From: Moraxellaceae bacterium
Lineage (GTDB): Bacteria; Pseudomonadota; Gammaproteobacteria; Pseudomonadales; Moraxellaceae
Assembly (NCBI GenBank): GCA_030680295.1
Contig: JAUXVU010000023.1
Span: forward strand, 620,001-684,000
Reading direction: 5' to 3'
Length of the DNA: 64,000 nt
This document shows, piece after piece, positions 25,057 to 35,305 of the stretch. The translations under genes and the position numbers were made by a program. Numbering within the stretch: the first letter of the stretch is position 1; each line of letters starts with the position of its first letter. Below the pieces are notes generated by a model. That model had not been told where the DNA came from and searched no databases. It saw only the letters and a program-made list of their open reading frames with translations.

Positions 25057-27444
25057 ATGACTGCAGACTCGTCTTCATTGCGCATTTTTCGCTGGCTTGG
25101 CTTGTTATTAGCTGGCATTACATTAGGTGCAAGTGGCTCGTATTTAACACTGACCCCCAATTTGCCAGATATTTCTACGCTTAAAAACGTGCAGCATGAA
25201 ATGCCGCTACAAGTACTGAGCAAAGACGGCAAACTCATCTCGCAATTTGGCGTAAAGCGCAGCATCCCATTGGAATACAAAGAAATTCCTTCGCGCTTCA
25301 TCCAAACCTTTTTAGCCGCTGAAGATGATCGCTTTTTTGAACATGAAGGTATTGACTACATCGGCCTTGGTCGTGCCTTTAGTGAAATCATTACCACGGG
25401 TGGCATTCGGTCAGGCGGCTCCACCATTACCATGCAGGTGGCTAAGAACTACTTTTTAACTTCAGAAAAGAAATTCAGCCGTAAATTTATAGAGCTTCTT
25501 CTTGCCAAGCGCATTGAAGATTCACTCAGTAAAGAAGAAATTCTTGAGCTTTATCTGAACAAAATTTATTTGGGCCAACGCGCTTATGGCATTGGCGCTG
25601 CTGCCGAAATTTATTACAGCAAAACAGTTGATGAACTAACGTTAGCGGAAATGGCGATGATCGCTGGGCTTCCCAAGGCACCGTCTCGCTTTAACCCGGT
25701 GGTCAATCCAGAGCGCGCTGTCATTCGCCGTAATTGGATTTTGGGACGAATGTTTAAGCTTGGCTGGATCAAGGAGGCTGAGTACAAGACCGCCGTAAAT
25801 GCACCAGTCAATTTAAAATTAAGCAGCACACTCAATAATGTACCTGCGCCTTGGCTAGCCGAAATGGTACGAGAGTCATTAATTGAGCGTTTTGGTGAAA
25901 GCATCTATAACAATGGTTTCAAGGTTTACACCACCATTGACTCACGCGCCCAAATTGCCGCTACTAATGCGGTCATCAATGGCTTATTAGCTTATGACAG
26001 ACGCCATGGCTGGCGCGGCCCTGAAGCCAAAGGCAGTGCAGTCAAGCTAAACGAGCTTGCACGCGCCGGCGGACTTGAGCCTGCACGCGTAGTCAGTGTT
26101 AACCCACGCACGTTCTCAGCTGATTTGCGCTCTGGTGAGCGTGTTGTTGTCGCATGGGATGGCATGTCTTGGGCTCGGCGTCATATTAACGTCAACAGCT
26201 TAGGTCCATCACCCAAATCAGCTTCGGACATTGTTGCGGTTGATGACATTGTGAGACTTCAGAAGCGCGGTGATAAATGGCAACTATCACAAATACCCGA
26301 AGTACAGGGCGCATTCGTGGCGATCAACCCTGAACACGGCGCTATTGAGGCCTTGGTGGGTGGCTTTGACTTTGGCCAAAGTCGCTTTAATCGTGCTACT
26401 CAGGGCTGGCGCCAATCCGGCTCAACAATCAAGCCTTTCATTTATGCCCAAGCGTTAGAGCGTGGTTACACACCCAACAGCATGGTCGAAGACGAGCCAT
26501 TAATTTTCCCAAATTGGGAACCACAAAACTCCGATAGTAAATTTATGGGGTCCATTACATTGCGCCGCGCACTGTATTTGTCCCGTAACTTGGTATCTAT
26601 TCGCTTACTGCAAGATATGGGCATTGAATCATCACGAACCTATATGGCTCGATTTGGCATGGATAGAGGTCGTATGCCACGCGACCTAACCCTAGCACTT
26701 GGCTCTGCTGATGTGGTCCCGCTACAAATGGCGACAGCCTATGCCTCTATCGCTAATGGTGGCCTGCGTATTCAGCCCTACTTCATTGAAAAGGTAGAGG
26801 ACCGCAAGGGAAATGTCGTGTTTGAGGCTAAGCCTCGACGCGTTTGCCGACCTTGCGAACAGCCTCTGCCAACTGCACAACCAATTATTGCTAATAATGA
26901 AGAACCAACAAATAACGAGGTAGTTGTCGCTGAAACTGATTTGCCAGTACCAACAACACCTTTTGTGCCTGACTATCCTGTTGCATTGCGCATTATGAAA
27001 CCGGAAGCAGCGTGGCATACCTACTCAATCTTGCAAGATGTTATTACCAAAGGTACAGGACGTCGTGCGCTGAGTTTAAACCGCAGTGACATCGCGGGTA
27101 AAACTGGTACCACCAACGAGGCTAGAGATGCATGGTTTGCTGGTTTTAACACACAAATTACTGCCGTTGCGTGGGTTGGTTTTGATAATCCAAAAACCCT
27201 GGGTAAAACCGAATTTGGCGGTGTTGCCGCACTACCCATTTGGATTCAATTTATGGGCGAAGTCCTCAAAGATATGCCTGTAGTTGCACCTACACTGCCT
27301 AATGGGATGGTGCCACCCGCACCAGAGCCTCCGCCAGAGCTCAACGCAAATGGTGTCAGCACGGAAGCTCCCCTTAACTTACCGCCATCTATGATTCCAG
27401 TACCAATTATGGACAACCAATTCGACGCACAGGTACTGGACTAA
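25057..27444 (+). CDS. mrcA: Penicillin-binding protein 1A, bifunctional
   Basis: A 795-residue inner-membrane peptidoglycan synthase (also called ponA). After a single membrane segment (about residues 12-30), the glycosyltransferase domain shows AAEDDRFFEHEGIDY with the catalytic Glu and GGSTITMQVAKN. An OB-like insert and the transpeptidase domain follow, with SGSTIKPF (SxxK), SRN, and KTGTTNEARD (KTG). A Pro-rich tail, PPAPEPPPELN, ends the protein. In pseudomonads and enterics this gene stands back to back with the pilus secretin operon, as here. Its stop interlocks with that of convergent priA (CTAA). Confidence 0.95.
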   Translation: MTADSSSLRIFRWLGLLLAGITLGASGSYLTLTPNLPDISTLKNVQHEMPLQVLSKDGKLISQFGVKRSIPLEYKEIPSRFIQTFLAAEDDRFFEHEGIDYIGLGRAFSEIITTGGIRSGGSTITMQVAKNYFLTSEKKFSRKFIELLLAKRIEDSLSKEEILELYLNKIYLGQRAYGIGAAAEIYYSKTVDELTLAEMAMIAGLPKAPSRFNPVVNPERAVIRRNWILGRMFKLGWIKEAEYKTAVNAPVNLKLSSTLNNVPAPWLAEMVRESLIERFGESIYNNGFKVYTTIDSRAQIAATNAVINGLLAYDRRHGWRGPEAKGSAVKLNELARAGGLEPARVVSVNPRTFSADLRSGERVVVAWDGMSWARRHINVNSLGPSPKSASDIVAVDDIVRLQKRGDKWQLSQIPEVQGAFVAINPEHGAIEALVGGFDFGQSRFNRATQGWRQSGSTIKPFIYAQALERGYTPNSMVEDEPLIFPNWEPQNSDSKFMGSITLRRALYLSRNLVSIRLLQDMGIESSRTYMARFGMDRGRMPRDLTLALGSADVVPLQMATAYASIANGGLRIQPYFIEKVEDRKGNVVFEAKPRRVCRPCEQPLPTAQPIIANNEEPTNNEVVVAETDLPVPTTPFVPDYPVALRIMKPEAAWHTYSILQDVITKGTGRRALSLNRSDIAGKTGTTNEARDAWFAGFNTQITAVAWVGFDNPKTLGKTEFGGVAALPIWIQFMGEVLKDMPVVAPTLPNGMVPPAPEPPPELNANGVSTEAPLNLPPSMIPVPIMDNQFDAQVLD

Positions 27445-29633
27445 GCCATTTCCTGTGGGTCGACATCAACCGACCAGCGCACACGCCGGCTTTCGGGCAA
27501 GGCGTCTAATGCAGTTAACAATGCCGACAAAGCCTGCTGCAACGTTGAGCGCTGGTTACTTTTAATCAGCAAGTGCGCCCGCACACGACCTGCTTTGCGC
27601 GTCATCGGCGCTGGCACCGGTCCCCATATTTCACATGATGTCGCCATTTCACTTAAATACTGTCTAGCGCGCTGTAAAAACAATAGCGGCGCTTGCTCGT
27701 CTGTTGCCTCTGCCCTTAGCAGAGCCAAATAAGAATAAGGCGGCAACGCCATCAACTCACGTTCACGCAACAACACTCGCGCACTGGCAACAAAGCCCTG
27801 CTGCAACAACACCTGCAACAGGGGATGCTCGGGCTGATGGGTTTGCAGCAACACTCGCCCAGCAAACTCACCACGACCAGCTCGTCCCGCCACCTGCACA
27901 AGCAACTGCGCTAAACGCTCACTACCGCGAAAATCTGAGCTAAACAACGCACCATCCACATCAGGAATAACCACTAGGGTAACGGACGGTAGGTGATGAC
28001 CTTTGGCCAACATTTGTGTACCCACCAAAATCGCTGGTTTGCCATCCTGCAGCACATCGAGTTTGGCTGCCAAGGAGCCTTTACGCCGCGTACTGTCACG
28101 ATCAATACGCAATACCGGCACTTGCGGGTAACGCTCAGTTAAGGCTTCATCTAAGCGCTCAGTACCTACACCCATCGGTCGTAAGTCGGTACTGCCACAG
28201 TCTGGACAGCTCGGCGGAGGACGTCGTTCATGACCACAATGATGGCAATGCAAACGTGTGGGAGACTGATGTAGCGTGGGTTTTGCATCACAACGAGGGC
28301 AGTCGGCCTGCCAACCGCAGTCGTGACATAACAACACCGGCGCATAACCACGACGATTTAAAAACACCAACACCTGACCGCCAGCAGCCAGCGTTTGATC
28401 AATAGCACTATAGGCTGCAGGGGCTAAACCATCCTGCAAACGTTGACCACGAATATCTAGGGCGCTCACTTTGGGTGCTTGCGCGCCACCCGCACGCTGG
28501 GTCAGGCCAATACGCTGATATCGACCGGCAGCAACATTAGCTAATGTTTCCAGTGAGGGTGTCGCCGAGCCCAGCACAATGGGAATTTGCTCCAGTTGTG
28601 CGCGCCGCACGGCAACATCACGTGCGTGATAGCGAAAACCTTCTTGCTGCTTAAATGAGGCGTCGTGCTCTTCGTCAATAATAATCAAGCCTGGCTTTAA
28701 CAGCGGCACATAAACCGCTGAGCGCGTACCGATCACAATACCTGCCTCACCTTGTGCTGCTTCTCGCCAAGCTTGCCAACGCTCACGATCGGTCAGCCCA
28801 GAATGCATGACCACCACCAAACAACGAAAGCGCGCACGGAAACGTGTCACAGTTTGAGGGGTCAGGCCAATTTCCGGCACCAGCACCAGCACTTGCTGGC
28901 CACGAGCCAACACAGATGCAATGGCTTGCAAATACACTTCAGTTTTGCCACTACCGGTCACGCCATGCAGTAGCGATACCTGAAATGTAGGCTGGGTTTG
29001 TGTGATTGCTGTCAGAGCCAGTGCTTGTTCGGCATTTAAGGTTAACGGTGGCTCAGCCAAGGCAGCAGTGATCACAGGTAGCGTGTGTGGCTGACTGACC
29101 AACTCAACCACCTCTTTGGACAATAAGGCACGCAGGCTTTCACGCGCTGCGCCCAACGCCATCAAGGTTCGCTCACCAAGCCCCTCTGGGTGCTCGTGTA
29201 GTATCTGCCAAGCAACCAACTGCTTCGGTGCACGCTGTAGATCGTTGCCAGTTAACGCCATACCACGTGGTGTCAGTCGCCATAACTGCGGCGCTGCGGC
29301 GGTGCTGGACTCACCTTGGCGCAATAACACGGGCAGCATTTGCAGCAGAGCATCACCCAAAGGATGCTGATAATACTGTGCCGACCAATTAGCCAGTCGC
29401 CAGAGCGCATCCGGCAATAGTGGCTTTTGATCAATAACGGCCAAAATAGGCTTTAATTTTGCCAGTGGCACTTCCGTTGCTGTCGGCTCGCCAACCACTA
29501 AAGCGACAACTTCGCGACGACCAAATGGCACGCGCACACGACAGCCCGGTGCGGGCATGGTCATGGCCACCGGTAATAGGTAATCAAAACAACGCCGCAA
29601 CGGCGATGGCAAAGCCACTTGAACAATTTTCAT
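27441..29633 (-). CDS. priA: Primosomal protein N' (replication restart helicase)
   Basis: A 730-residue superfamily 2 helicase that reloads the replisome at stalled forks. The N-terminal 3' DNA-binding domain (MKIVQVALPSPLRRCFDYLL) is followed by Walker A GVTGSGKTEVY and the DEEH box IIIDEEHDASFKQQ. Zinc ligands lie in CHDCGWQADCPRCD and CHHCGHERRPPPSCPDCG, and helicase C motifs in VGTQMLAKGHHLP and QVAGRAGR. The ATG at 29633 starts the conserved N terminus; an upstream start adds eight odd residues. It is divergent from rpmE, as in Pseudomonas. Confidence 0.95.
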   Translation of the reverse strand: MKIVQVALPSPLRRCFDYLLPVAMTMPAPGCRVRVPFGRREVVALVVGEPTATEVPLAKLKPILAVIDQKPLLPDALWRLANWSAQYYQHPLGDALLQMLPVLLRQGESSTAAAPQLWRLTPRGMALTGNDLQRAPKQLVAWQILHEHPEGLGERTLMALGAARESLRALLSKEVVELVSQPHTLPVITAALAEPPLTLNAEQALALTAITQTQPTFQVSLLHGVTGSGKTEVYLQAIASVLARGQQVLVLVPEIGLTPQTVTRFRARFRCLVVVMHSGLTDRERWQAWREAAQGEAGIVIGTRSAVYVPLLKPGLIIIDEEHDASFKQQEGFRYHARDVAVRRAQLEQIPIVLGSATPSLETLANVAAGRYQRIGLTQRAGGAQAPKVSALDIRGQRLQDGLAPAAYSAIDQTLAAGGQVLVFLNRRGYAPVLLCHDCGWQADCPRCDAKPTLHQSPTRLHCHHCGHERRPPPSCPDCGSTDLRPMGVGTERLDEALTERYPQVPVLRIDRDSTRRKGSLAAKLDVLQDGKPAILVGTQMLAKGHHLPSVTLVVIPDVDGALFSSDFRGSERLAQLLVQVAGRAGRGEFAGRVLLQTHQPEHPLLQVLLQQGFVASARVLLRERELMALPPYSYLALLRAEATDEQAPLLFLQRARQYLSEMATSCEIWGPVPAPMTRKAGRVRAHLLIKSNQRSTLQQALSALLTALDALPESRRVRWSVDVDPQEMA

Positions 29634-29678
29634 AGCGCTTAAGCGTAGCACTAGCACTCATCGTCGTTTGCTTATTTG

Positions 29679-29708
29679 TTGCACAGATAGGGGGATTTCG
29701 CCTATCAT
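29679..29708 (+). promoter_or_regulatory. Putative promoter of rpmE
   Basis: TTGCAC at 29679-29684 and TATCAT at 29703-29708 are 18 bases apart, in the gap between divergent priA and rpmE, about 150 bases before the rpmE start. The fit to a housekeeping promoter is reasonable, but this is sequence inspection only. Confidence 0.45.
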
Positions 29709-29714
29709 CTGCGC

Positions 29715-29861
29715 CCTTGTTGTGTCTGGCTACAACGAAGCGACTGTTGTGGTAGGCCAAGAGAATGGCTCGTTATCGTGCCTGACCGTTTGCTAAACCT
29801 TGTGTTTTGCCCGGCAGGAAGGCGATTTCCCTTATAACCCGTTCCTTGATTGGTATTTATT
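29715..29861 (+). promoter_or_regulatory. Possible structured leader of rpmE
   Basis: About 150 bases separate the likely promoter from the rpmE start, and there is no clear ribosome site in front of the ATG. In E. coli and other gammaproteobacteria L31 represses its own mRNA by binding the 5' leader. A leader of this kind would explain the length here. I could not verify a conserved fold by eye. Confidence 0.25.
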
Positions 29862-30080
29862 ATGCGTGCAGATATTCACCCAAATTACACCGAAGTTACC
29901 GTCACCTGCTCATGCGGCAACGTTTTCAATACACGTTCCACACGCGGCAAAGACTTCCTAATTGACGTGTGCTCAGCTTGCCACCCGTTCTACACCGGCA
30001 CTCAGAAAGTTGCTGATACCGGCGGACGCATTGACAAGTTCAAGCAGCGCTTTGGCGCTCGCAGCTTCAAAAAGGCTTAA
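29862..30080 (+). CDS. rpmE: Ribosomal protein L31, zinc-binding form
   Basis: A 72-residue protein, [20 protein letters not shown], with all four zinc ligands: Cys16, Cys18, Cys37 and Cys40 (CSCG and CSACHP). This is the type A, zinc-containing L31 that bridges the two ribosomal subunits. Under zinc limitation many bacteria replace it with a Cys-free paralogue, none of which is in this window. The ATG at 29862 starts the conserved sequence. A terminator follows. Confidence 0.97.
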   Translation: MRADIHPNYTEVTVTCSCGNVFNTRSTRGKDFLIDVCSACHPFYTGTQKVADTGGRIDKFKQRFGARSFKKA

Positions 30081-30104
30081 TTCGCCTAGAACTGCGCTTT
30101 GCCG

Positions 30105-30145
30105 AAAAGGCGGATGCTCTGTGTTTAGGAGCCTCCGCCTTTTTT
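30105..30145 (+). terminator. Rho-independent terminator of rpmE
   Basis: AAAAGGCGGATGCTC at 30105-30119 pairs with GAGCCTCCGCCTTTT at 30129-30143 with one mismatch. The second arm runs into a T-run. It lies just after rpmE and before argS. Confidence 0.88.
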
Positions 30146-30205
30146 ATTGCCACTTTGTTGATACAATCTCCCCCCTATTTCTTAGCCCTTTGGTTTTAAG
30201 TCTCC

Positions 30206-31984
30206 ATGAAGCACGCTCTTGAACGCTTACTGCAAAACGCCCTAACGCAACTTCGTGACACCCAAGTGTTGCCTGCGGATTTTGTCCCCAACATCCAGCT
30301 TGAGCGAACTCGCGATAAAGCCCATGGCGACTGGGCAACCAATGTAGCCTTAATGAGCGCAAAAGCGGCAGGACGTAAACCGCGTGAAATAGCCGAGGCC
30401 ATTGTGGCTGCTCTGCCCGCCTCAACGCTGATCACCAAGATCGACATTGCTGGCCCGGGCTTTATTAATTTTTTCCTAGATGGCAGCAGCGACTTTTTAA
30501 TTTTTAACGACATTTTGCAGCAGGGTGCTGAGTATGGCCGCGCCCCTCGTTTAGGTCAGTCATTGCAAGTCGAATTTGTTTCCGCCAATCCAACATCGGC
30601 CTTGCACGTCGGCCATGGCCGCGGCGCTGCGTATGGCATGAGCGTTGCTAATCTGCTAGATGCCGCCGGTTTCGATGTTCAGCGCGAGTACTACGTTAAT
30701 GATGCTGGCCGACAAATGGCGATTTTGGCAACTTCTACTTACCTTCGTTATTTAGAGCTGCACGGTGAAACACTCACTTTCCCTAGCAATGGTTATCGTG
30801 GCGATTACGTGCGTGAAATTGCTCAACAAGTCAGCTCAGCAGACGGCACGCGTTGGTTAAACTCAGCCACAGCAGTATTTGCTAATGTCTCGCCTGACCT
30901 ACAGTTAGACGACTTCGGCACTGTTATTGCGGGCGATAAAGAAACTCATATTGACGACCTGATTCGCAATAGCCGCCAGCTACTTGGTGAGACAGGCTTC
31001 GATGTGTTTTTCCGCGCGGCATTGGATGGCATTTTAAACGACATCCGCGACGACTTAGCCGATTTTGGTGTGCACTATGATTGCTGGTTTTCTGAGCGCA
31101 GTTTGGCCGATAACGGCGCCATTCAACGCGCAGTTGAGCGCTTACAGGCCAATGGCCATGTCTATGAACAAAATGGTGCACTTTGGTTCCGCTCCACCGC
31201 CTTTGGCGATGATAAAGACCGTGTACTAGTACGCGATAATGGCCAAGGCACTTACTTTGCCTCTGATGTCGCCTATCACTTAAACAAATTTGAGCGCGGC
31301 TTTGATCGTGTACTCAATATTTGGGGTGCCGACCACCACGGTTACATAACACGTGTAAAAGCCGCTATTACCGCATTAGGTCTAGATGCTGGCCGCTTGG
31401 ATGTGCAACTGGTGCAGTTTGTGTCGTTATGGCGTGGTGGTGAGCAAGTACAAATGTCCTCTCGCTCGGGCCAATTCATTCCACTGCGTGAACTGCGTGC
31501 GGAAGTTGGCAACGATGCCGCGCGGTTTTATTACATCACGCGTAAAAGCGAACAACAAATCGACTTTGACTTAGACCTTGCGGTGTCACAAAGCAAAGAC
31601 AATCCGGTGTATTACATTCAATATGCCCATGCTCGAGTATGTTCGATGTTTGAGCGCTTAGGCCAAGAGGGCATGAGTTACGACCGTGAGCATGCATTAA
31701 CTTGCTTAAATGCGCTGACACAAGAAAGCGAGCGCGACCTTGCCCAACGCTTAGCGCGTTATCCCGAGTTATTGCAAAAAGCGGCAGTCGCTTATGAGCC
31801 ACATCAGCTAGCAAATTACTTAAAAGAATTGGCTGCTGAATTTCATGGCTGGTACAACAACTGCAAAGTGCTGATTGAAGACGACGCAACTCGTCATGCC
31901 CGCTTGTTATTGTGCGAAGCCACTCGTCAGGTGTTAGCAAATGGCCTACAACTCTTGGGGGTTGCCGCCCCCGAACGCATGTAG
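30206..31984 (+). CDS. argS: Arginyl-tRNA synthetase
   Basis: A 592-residue class I synthetase charging tRNA-Arg. The N-terminal domain contacts the tRNA D-loop. The HIGH-type motif is seen as SALHVGHGRGAAYG, and the KMSKS region is replaced by VQMSSRSGQF, as is normal for many ArgRS. IWGADHHGY and the C-terminal anticodon-binding DALR domain (PELLQKAAVAYEPHQLANYL) complete it. It heads a run with the FtsN-like SPOR gene, hslV and hslU, an order shared with Pseudomonas. Confidence 0.96.
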   Translation: MKHALERLLQNALTQLRDTQVLPADFVPNIQLERTRDKAHGDWATNVALMSAKAAGRKPREIAEAIVAALPASTLITKIDIAGPGFINFFLDGSSDFLIFNDILQQGAEYGRAPRLGQSLQVEFVSANPTSALHVGHGRGAAYGMSVANLLDAAGFDVQREYYVNDAGRQMAILATSTYLRYLELHGETLTFPSNGYRGDYVREIAQQVSSADGTRWLNSATAVFANVSPDLQLDDFGTVIAGDKETHIDDLIRNSRQLLGETGFDVFFRAALDGILNDIRDDLADFGVHYDCWFSERSLADNGAIQRAVERLQANGHVYEQNGALWFRSTAFGDDKDRVLVRDNGQGTYFASDVAYHLNKFERGFDRVLNIWGADHHGYITRVKAAITALGLDAGRLDVQLVQFVSLWRGGEQVQMSSRSGQFIPLRELRAEVGNDAARFYYITRKSEQQIDFDLDLAVSQSKDNPVYYIQYAHARVCSMFERLGQEGMSYDREHALTCLNALTQESERDLAQRLARYPELLQKAAVAYEPHQLANYLKELAAEFHGWYNNCKVLIEDDATRHARLLLCEATRQVLANGLQLLGVAAPERM

Positions 31985-31995
31985 GAAGCGACTGA

Positions 31996-32667
31996 ATGAC
32001 TAAGCGAACACCGCCCCGCGGCGCTAGCCGAGCGCCTGTAAGGCGCTCAACGAACCCACACCAAAGCCCGCGTTATGGCGCCAAGCCGGCCAAGGCCGCG
32101 GTACGCAACGCTGGCCAGCAGAAGCCTAAACCCAGTCGGCTAAGCCAAATAAAGCGTGGCCCGCTGTTGCTGGGCGTTTTATTGCTGGCTTTATTAGTAG
32201 CGTTTATTTATCACGTGACCAAACAAGACTTGCCGGAAGAGTCAGTCGTTCCTGCGGCACTAGATAACAGCCCTGCAGCTGAGCCCAAACCTGCACCTGA
32301 GCCAGTGCGTGCGGTGGATCAGCTGCAGTTTTACGATATTTTGCCCAATGAAAGAATCCTGCCACAGCGCCAACCCGTAAGCACCCCAGCACCAAGACCT
32401 TCAGCTCAAACTGAGGCACCGCGTCAGCTGTGGCTGCAAGCAGGTGTATTCCGTCAGCAATCACTAGCCGACTTTCGACAAGAAAAAATTGTCAGCGTTG
32501 GCATGCCGGCACGCGTTGAAGCTGGCAAAGATGCTGCAGACGAAACCATTTTTCGTGTACTAGCAGGCCCATTTGCTGGTTCAGAAGCTCATGATCGTGC
32601 GCGCCGCGAACTTATTGAGTCTGGCATTGATGCCATCCCCATTAATTATTCAGGAGTATCGCCATGA
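31996..32667 (+). CDS. FtsN-like SPOR-domain protein
   Basis: A 223-residue protein. It has a basic, Pro- and Arg-rich cytoplasmic tail of about 50 residues, one membrane segment near residues 55-74 ([19 protein letters not shown]), a Pro-rich periplasmic linker, and a C-terminal SPOR domain ([20 protein letters not shown], with [10 protein letters not shown]). The topology matches FtsN, the late division protein that activates septal peptidoglycan synthesis. Pseudomonas has an FtsN-like gene in the same place between argS and hslV. It overlaps hslV by 4 bases (ATGA). Confidence 0.82.
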   Translation: MTKRTPPRGASRAPVRRSTNPHQSPRYGAKPAKAAVRNAGQQKPKPSRLSQIKRGPLLLGVLLLALLVAFIYHVTKQDLPEESVVPAALDNSPAAEPKPAPEPVRAVDQLQFYDILPNERILPQRQPVSTPAPRPSAQTEAPRQLWLQAGVFRQQSLADFRQEKIVSVGMPARVEAGKDAADETIFRVLAGPFAGSEAHDRARRELIESGIDAIPINYSGVSP

Positions 32668-33188
32668 CGACTATTTTGTCCGTACGCCGCGGCAATACCG
32701 TCGTACTTGGTGGTGATGGCCAAGTATCACTTGGCAACACCGTCATGAAGGGTAATGCCCGCAAAGTTCGTCGCTTATATCGCGACCAGGTCATTGCCGG
32801 ATTTGCTGGCGGCACTGCAGATGCATTCACCTTATTTGAATACTTTGAAGCCAAACTCGAGAAACATTCTGGCCACCTAACCCGTGCAGCGGTCGAAATG
32901 GCCAAAGACTGGCGTACCGATCGCACCCTCCGCCGTCTCGAGGCATTACTGGCCGTTGCTGACAAATCAGCATCACTGGTGATTACCGGTAACGGTGATG
33001 TGTTAGAACCTGAGCACGGCATTATTGCTATTGGCTCTGGTGGCAACTATGCCTTGGCAGCTGCACGTGCCTTAATGGACCACACCGAATTATCGGCGCA
33101 AGAAATCGTCAAATACGGCCTCACTTCCGCCGCCGACATTTGTGTCTTTACCAATCATCAGCACATGCTGGAAAGCCTAGAGTGGTAA
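32664..33188 (+). CDS. hslV: ATP-dependent protease subunit HslV
   Basis: A 174-residue proteasome-like peptidase. The start [20 protein letters not shown] shows Thr2, which becomes the N-terminal nucleophile after Met removal. [20 protein letters not shown] and [13 protein letters not shown] are family blocks. It forms a double hexamer capped by HslU and degrades heat-shock and division regulators. It is translationally coupled to the preceding SPOR gene, and hslU follows after 5 bases. Confidence 0.97.
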   Translation: MTTILSVRRGNTVVLGGDGQVSLGNTVMKGNARKVRRLYRDQVIAGFAGGTADAFTLFEYFEAKLEKHSGHLTRAAVEMAKDWRTDRTLRRLEALLAVADKSASLVITGNGDVLEPEHGIIAIGSGGNYALAAARALMDHTELSAQEIVKYGLTSAADICVFTNHQHMLESLEW

Positions 33189-33193
33189 ACAAA

Positions 33194-34555
33194 ATGACTG
33201 CGATGACCCCGCGAGAAATCGTGCATGAATTAGATCAACACATTATTGGCCAGGCCGCGGCCAAACGAGCGGTAGCCTTGGCTTTGCGTAATCGCTGGCG
33301 ACGTATGCAACTGCCCGAAGCACAACGGGTTGAAGTAACGCCTAAAAACATTTTAATGATTGGCCCGACCGGAGTTGGTAAGACTGAAATTGCACGTCGT
33401 TTAGCAAAACTCGCCAACGCGCCCTTTATCAAAGTAGAAGCAACTAAGTTCACGGAAGTAGGTTATGTCGGCCGCGACGTTGAAACCATTATTCGTGACT
33501 TAGCTGATATGGCGTTAAAAATGGCACGTGAACAAGCCATTTCACAAGTTGGCCAGCGTGCTGATGAAGCCGCTGAAGACCGCATTTTAGACGTGTTGTT
33601 ACGCCCTGCTCGCAGCAGTAACACCAGCAGCAGCTGGGATAGTGCCGAGGCGCCAGCCACGACACAGGACAGTGCTGCCCGTCAGTTATTTAGACGTAAG
33701 TTACGTGCCGGCGAGCTCAACGAACAGCTGATTGAAATTGAGCTCAGTGATGCTGCACCCAGTATTGAGTTAATGACACCGCCTGGCATGGAAGACATGG
33801 GCAATCAGTTGCAAAAAATGTTTTCAGGCCTTGGCGGGCGCAGTCGCAGCCAAAAGCTACGCGTCGCTGATGCATTAAAACGTGCACGTGACGAAGAAGC
33901 CGGAAAACTGGTTAACGAAGAAGATTTAAAAACGCGTGCACTTACTGCTGTAGAACAGCAAGGCATCGTCTTTATTGATGAAATCGACAAAGTTTGCCGA
34001 CGTGGCGACAGCCAAGGTGCAGATGTTTCGCGTGATGGTGTGCAGCGTGATTTATTGCCGCTCATTGAAGGCTGCACAGTGAACACGAAATACGGCATGG
34101 TCAAAACTGACCACATCTTGTTTATTTGTTCTGGTGCATTTCATTTGGCAAAACCGTCTGACTTGATCCCAGAGCTGCAAGGTCGCTTACCGATTCGCGT
34201 AGAGTTAGAAGCATTAGTTGCTGCTGATTTTGAGCGCATTTTAACTGAGCCAAACTTCTCACTTACCGAGCAATACACGGCCCTGTTAGCCACCGAAGGT
34301 CTGCACATTGAATTCGCTGAAGGCACTATTCGTCGATTGGCGGAAGTGGCTTGGCAAGTTAATGAGCGCACCGAAAATATTGGCGCACGCCGCCTACATA
34401 CCGTACTGGAACGACTCTTAGAGCGCATTGGTTTTGACGCCTCGGATCTTGCACTTAAACAAAATGGCCAAGCACTACAAATCACCCCGGCCGATGTCGA
34501 AGAGCACCTTGGCGCGCTGGTTCAGGATGAAGATTTGAGTCGATTTATTCTGTAA
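33194..34555 (+). CDS. hslU: ATP-dependent protease ATPase subunit HslU
   Basis: A 453-residue AAA+ unfoldase partner of HslV. Walker A is [14 protein letters not shown], Walker B is [14 protein letters not shown], and the pore loop region is seen as [10 protein letters not shown]. The I-domain lies between them (roughly residues 110-240). The C-terminal EDLSRFIL inserts into HslV to activate it. I place the start at 33194 ([16 protein letters not shown]); the frame is open further upstream but overlaps hslV without sense. Confidence 0.97.
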   Translation: MTAMTPREIVHELDQHIIGQAAAKRAVALALRNRWRRMQLPEAQRVEVTPKNILMIGPTGVGKTEIARRLAKLANAPFIKVEATKFTEVGYVGRDVETIIRDLADMALKMAREQAISQVGQRADEAAEDRILDVLLRPARSSNTSSSWDSAEAPATTQDSAARQLFRRKLRAGELNEQLIEIELSDAAPSIELMTPPGMEDMGNQLQKMFSGLGGRSRSQKLRVADALKRARDEEAGKLVNEEDLKTRALTAVEQQGIVFIDEIDKVCRRGDSQGADVSRDGVQRDLLPLIEGCTVNTKYGMVKTDHILFICSGAFHLAKPSDLIPELQGRLPIRVELEALVAADFERILTEPNFSLTEQYTALLATEGLHIEFAEGTIRRLAEVAWQVNERTENIGARRLHTVLERLLERIGFDASDLALKQNGQALQITPADVEEHLGALVQDEDLSRFIL

Positions 34556-34570
34556 GCACGGGATTGCACT

Positions 34571-35305
34571 ATGTCATCACAGCAGACACACGTCACAACA
34601 TCACCAACCACCAGTACACGTATTCGTGCTGGTATTACACGCTATCGTCACTGGCTACGCCACAGCGATGAACAAGTTGCCCATATGGTTGGTCAGGTTC
34701 AACAGCTGCAAACTACGCGCTTACGGGCAACCCACGCCGACCTATTGGCCGACCCTCGCTTTAACCCGATCACTGAGTTTTTTCTTAGTGAGATTTACAC
34801 CGGCTTAGACCTCAACGAACTGGCGCGCGAAATTGAAAAAGCATTGCCGGTTGCCATTCGCATGCTACCTGACTCCGTCATGCGCACCGCTGCTATCGCC
34901 GTTGAGTGCAATGCCTTAACCGGCGAACTGGACGAAGCAATTGCAACTTGGTTAATGGCGCGCAATATCAGCGAACCCAGTGATGCCGATATCATTGCCG
35001 CATTTCAGGCCAGTGATTTAACGCTAAGACATGAACAAGCAAGACTATTACGTGAATTAGGCTTAGGGCTGGATCGTTATGTTCGCTCGCGCTTAATTAC
35101 CGCCACCTTTAAGATGTCGGCAGGCCCTGCCCGCATGGCCGGACTGGCAGGACTTTATGACTTCATGGCGAAAGGTTTTGCCGTGATGAAACCAATGAAG
35201 TCTGTTGCCGACTTTTTGGATGTCTTTATTGGCCGTGAGTTAAAAATTCTCGACAATTTGGCCAGTGGTCATCCACAACCGTTTACCCACGAGATGCCGT
35301 TATGA
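34571..35305 (+). CDS. FFLEELY-type protein of unknown function
   Basis: A 244-residue, mostly helical, soluble protein with no signal peptide or membrane segment. [20 protein letters not shown] is reminiscent of the 'FFLEELY' motif after which an uncharacterised family in Acinetobacter and relatives is named. An acidic and leucine-rich middle (LREIEK-like) and [20 protein letters not shown] follow. In Pseudomonas the polyhydroxyalkanoate genes stand between hslU and ubiE; here only this gene does. It overlaps ubiE by 4 bases, so co-translation with the ubiquinone genes is likely, but no function follows from that alone. Confidence 0.6.
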   Translation: MSSQQTHVTTSPTTSTRIRAGITRYRHWLRHSDEQVAHMVGQVQQLQTTRLRATHADLLADPRFNPITEFFLSEIYTGLDLNELAREIEKALPVAIRMLPDSVMRTAAIAVECNALTGELDEAIATWLMARNISEPSDADIIAAFQASDLTLRHEQARLLRELGLGLDRYVRSRLITATFKMSAGPARMAGLAGLYDFMAKGFAVMKPMKSVADFLDVFIGRELKILDNLASGHPQPFTHEMPL

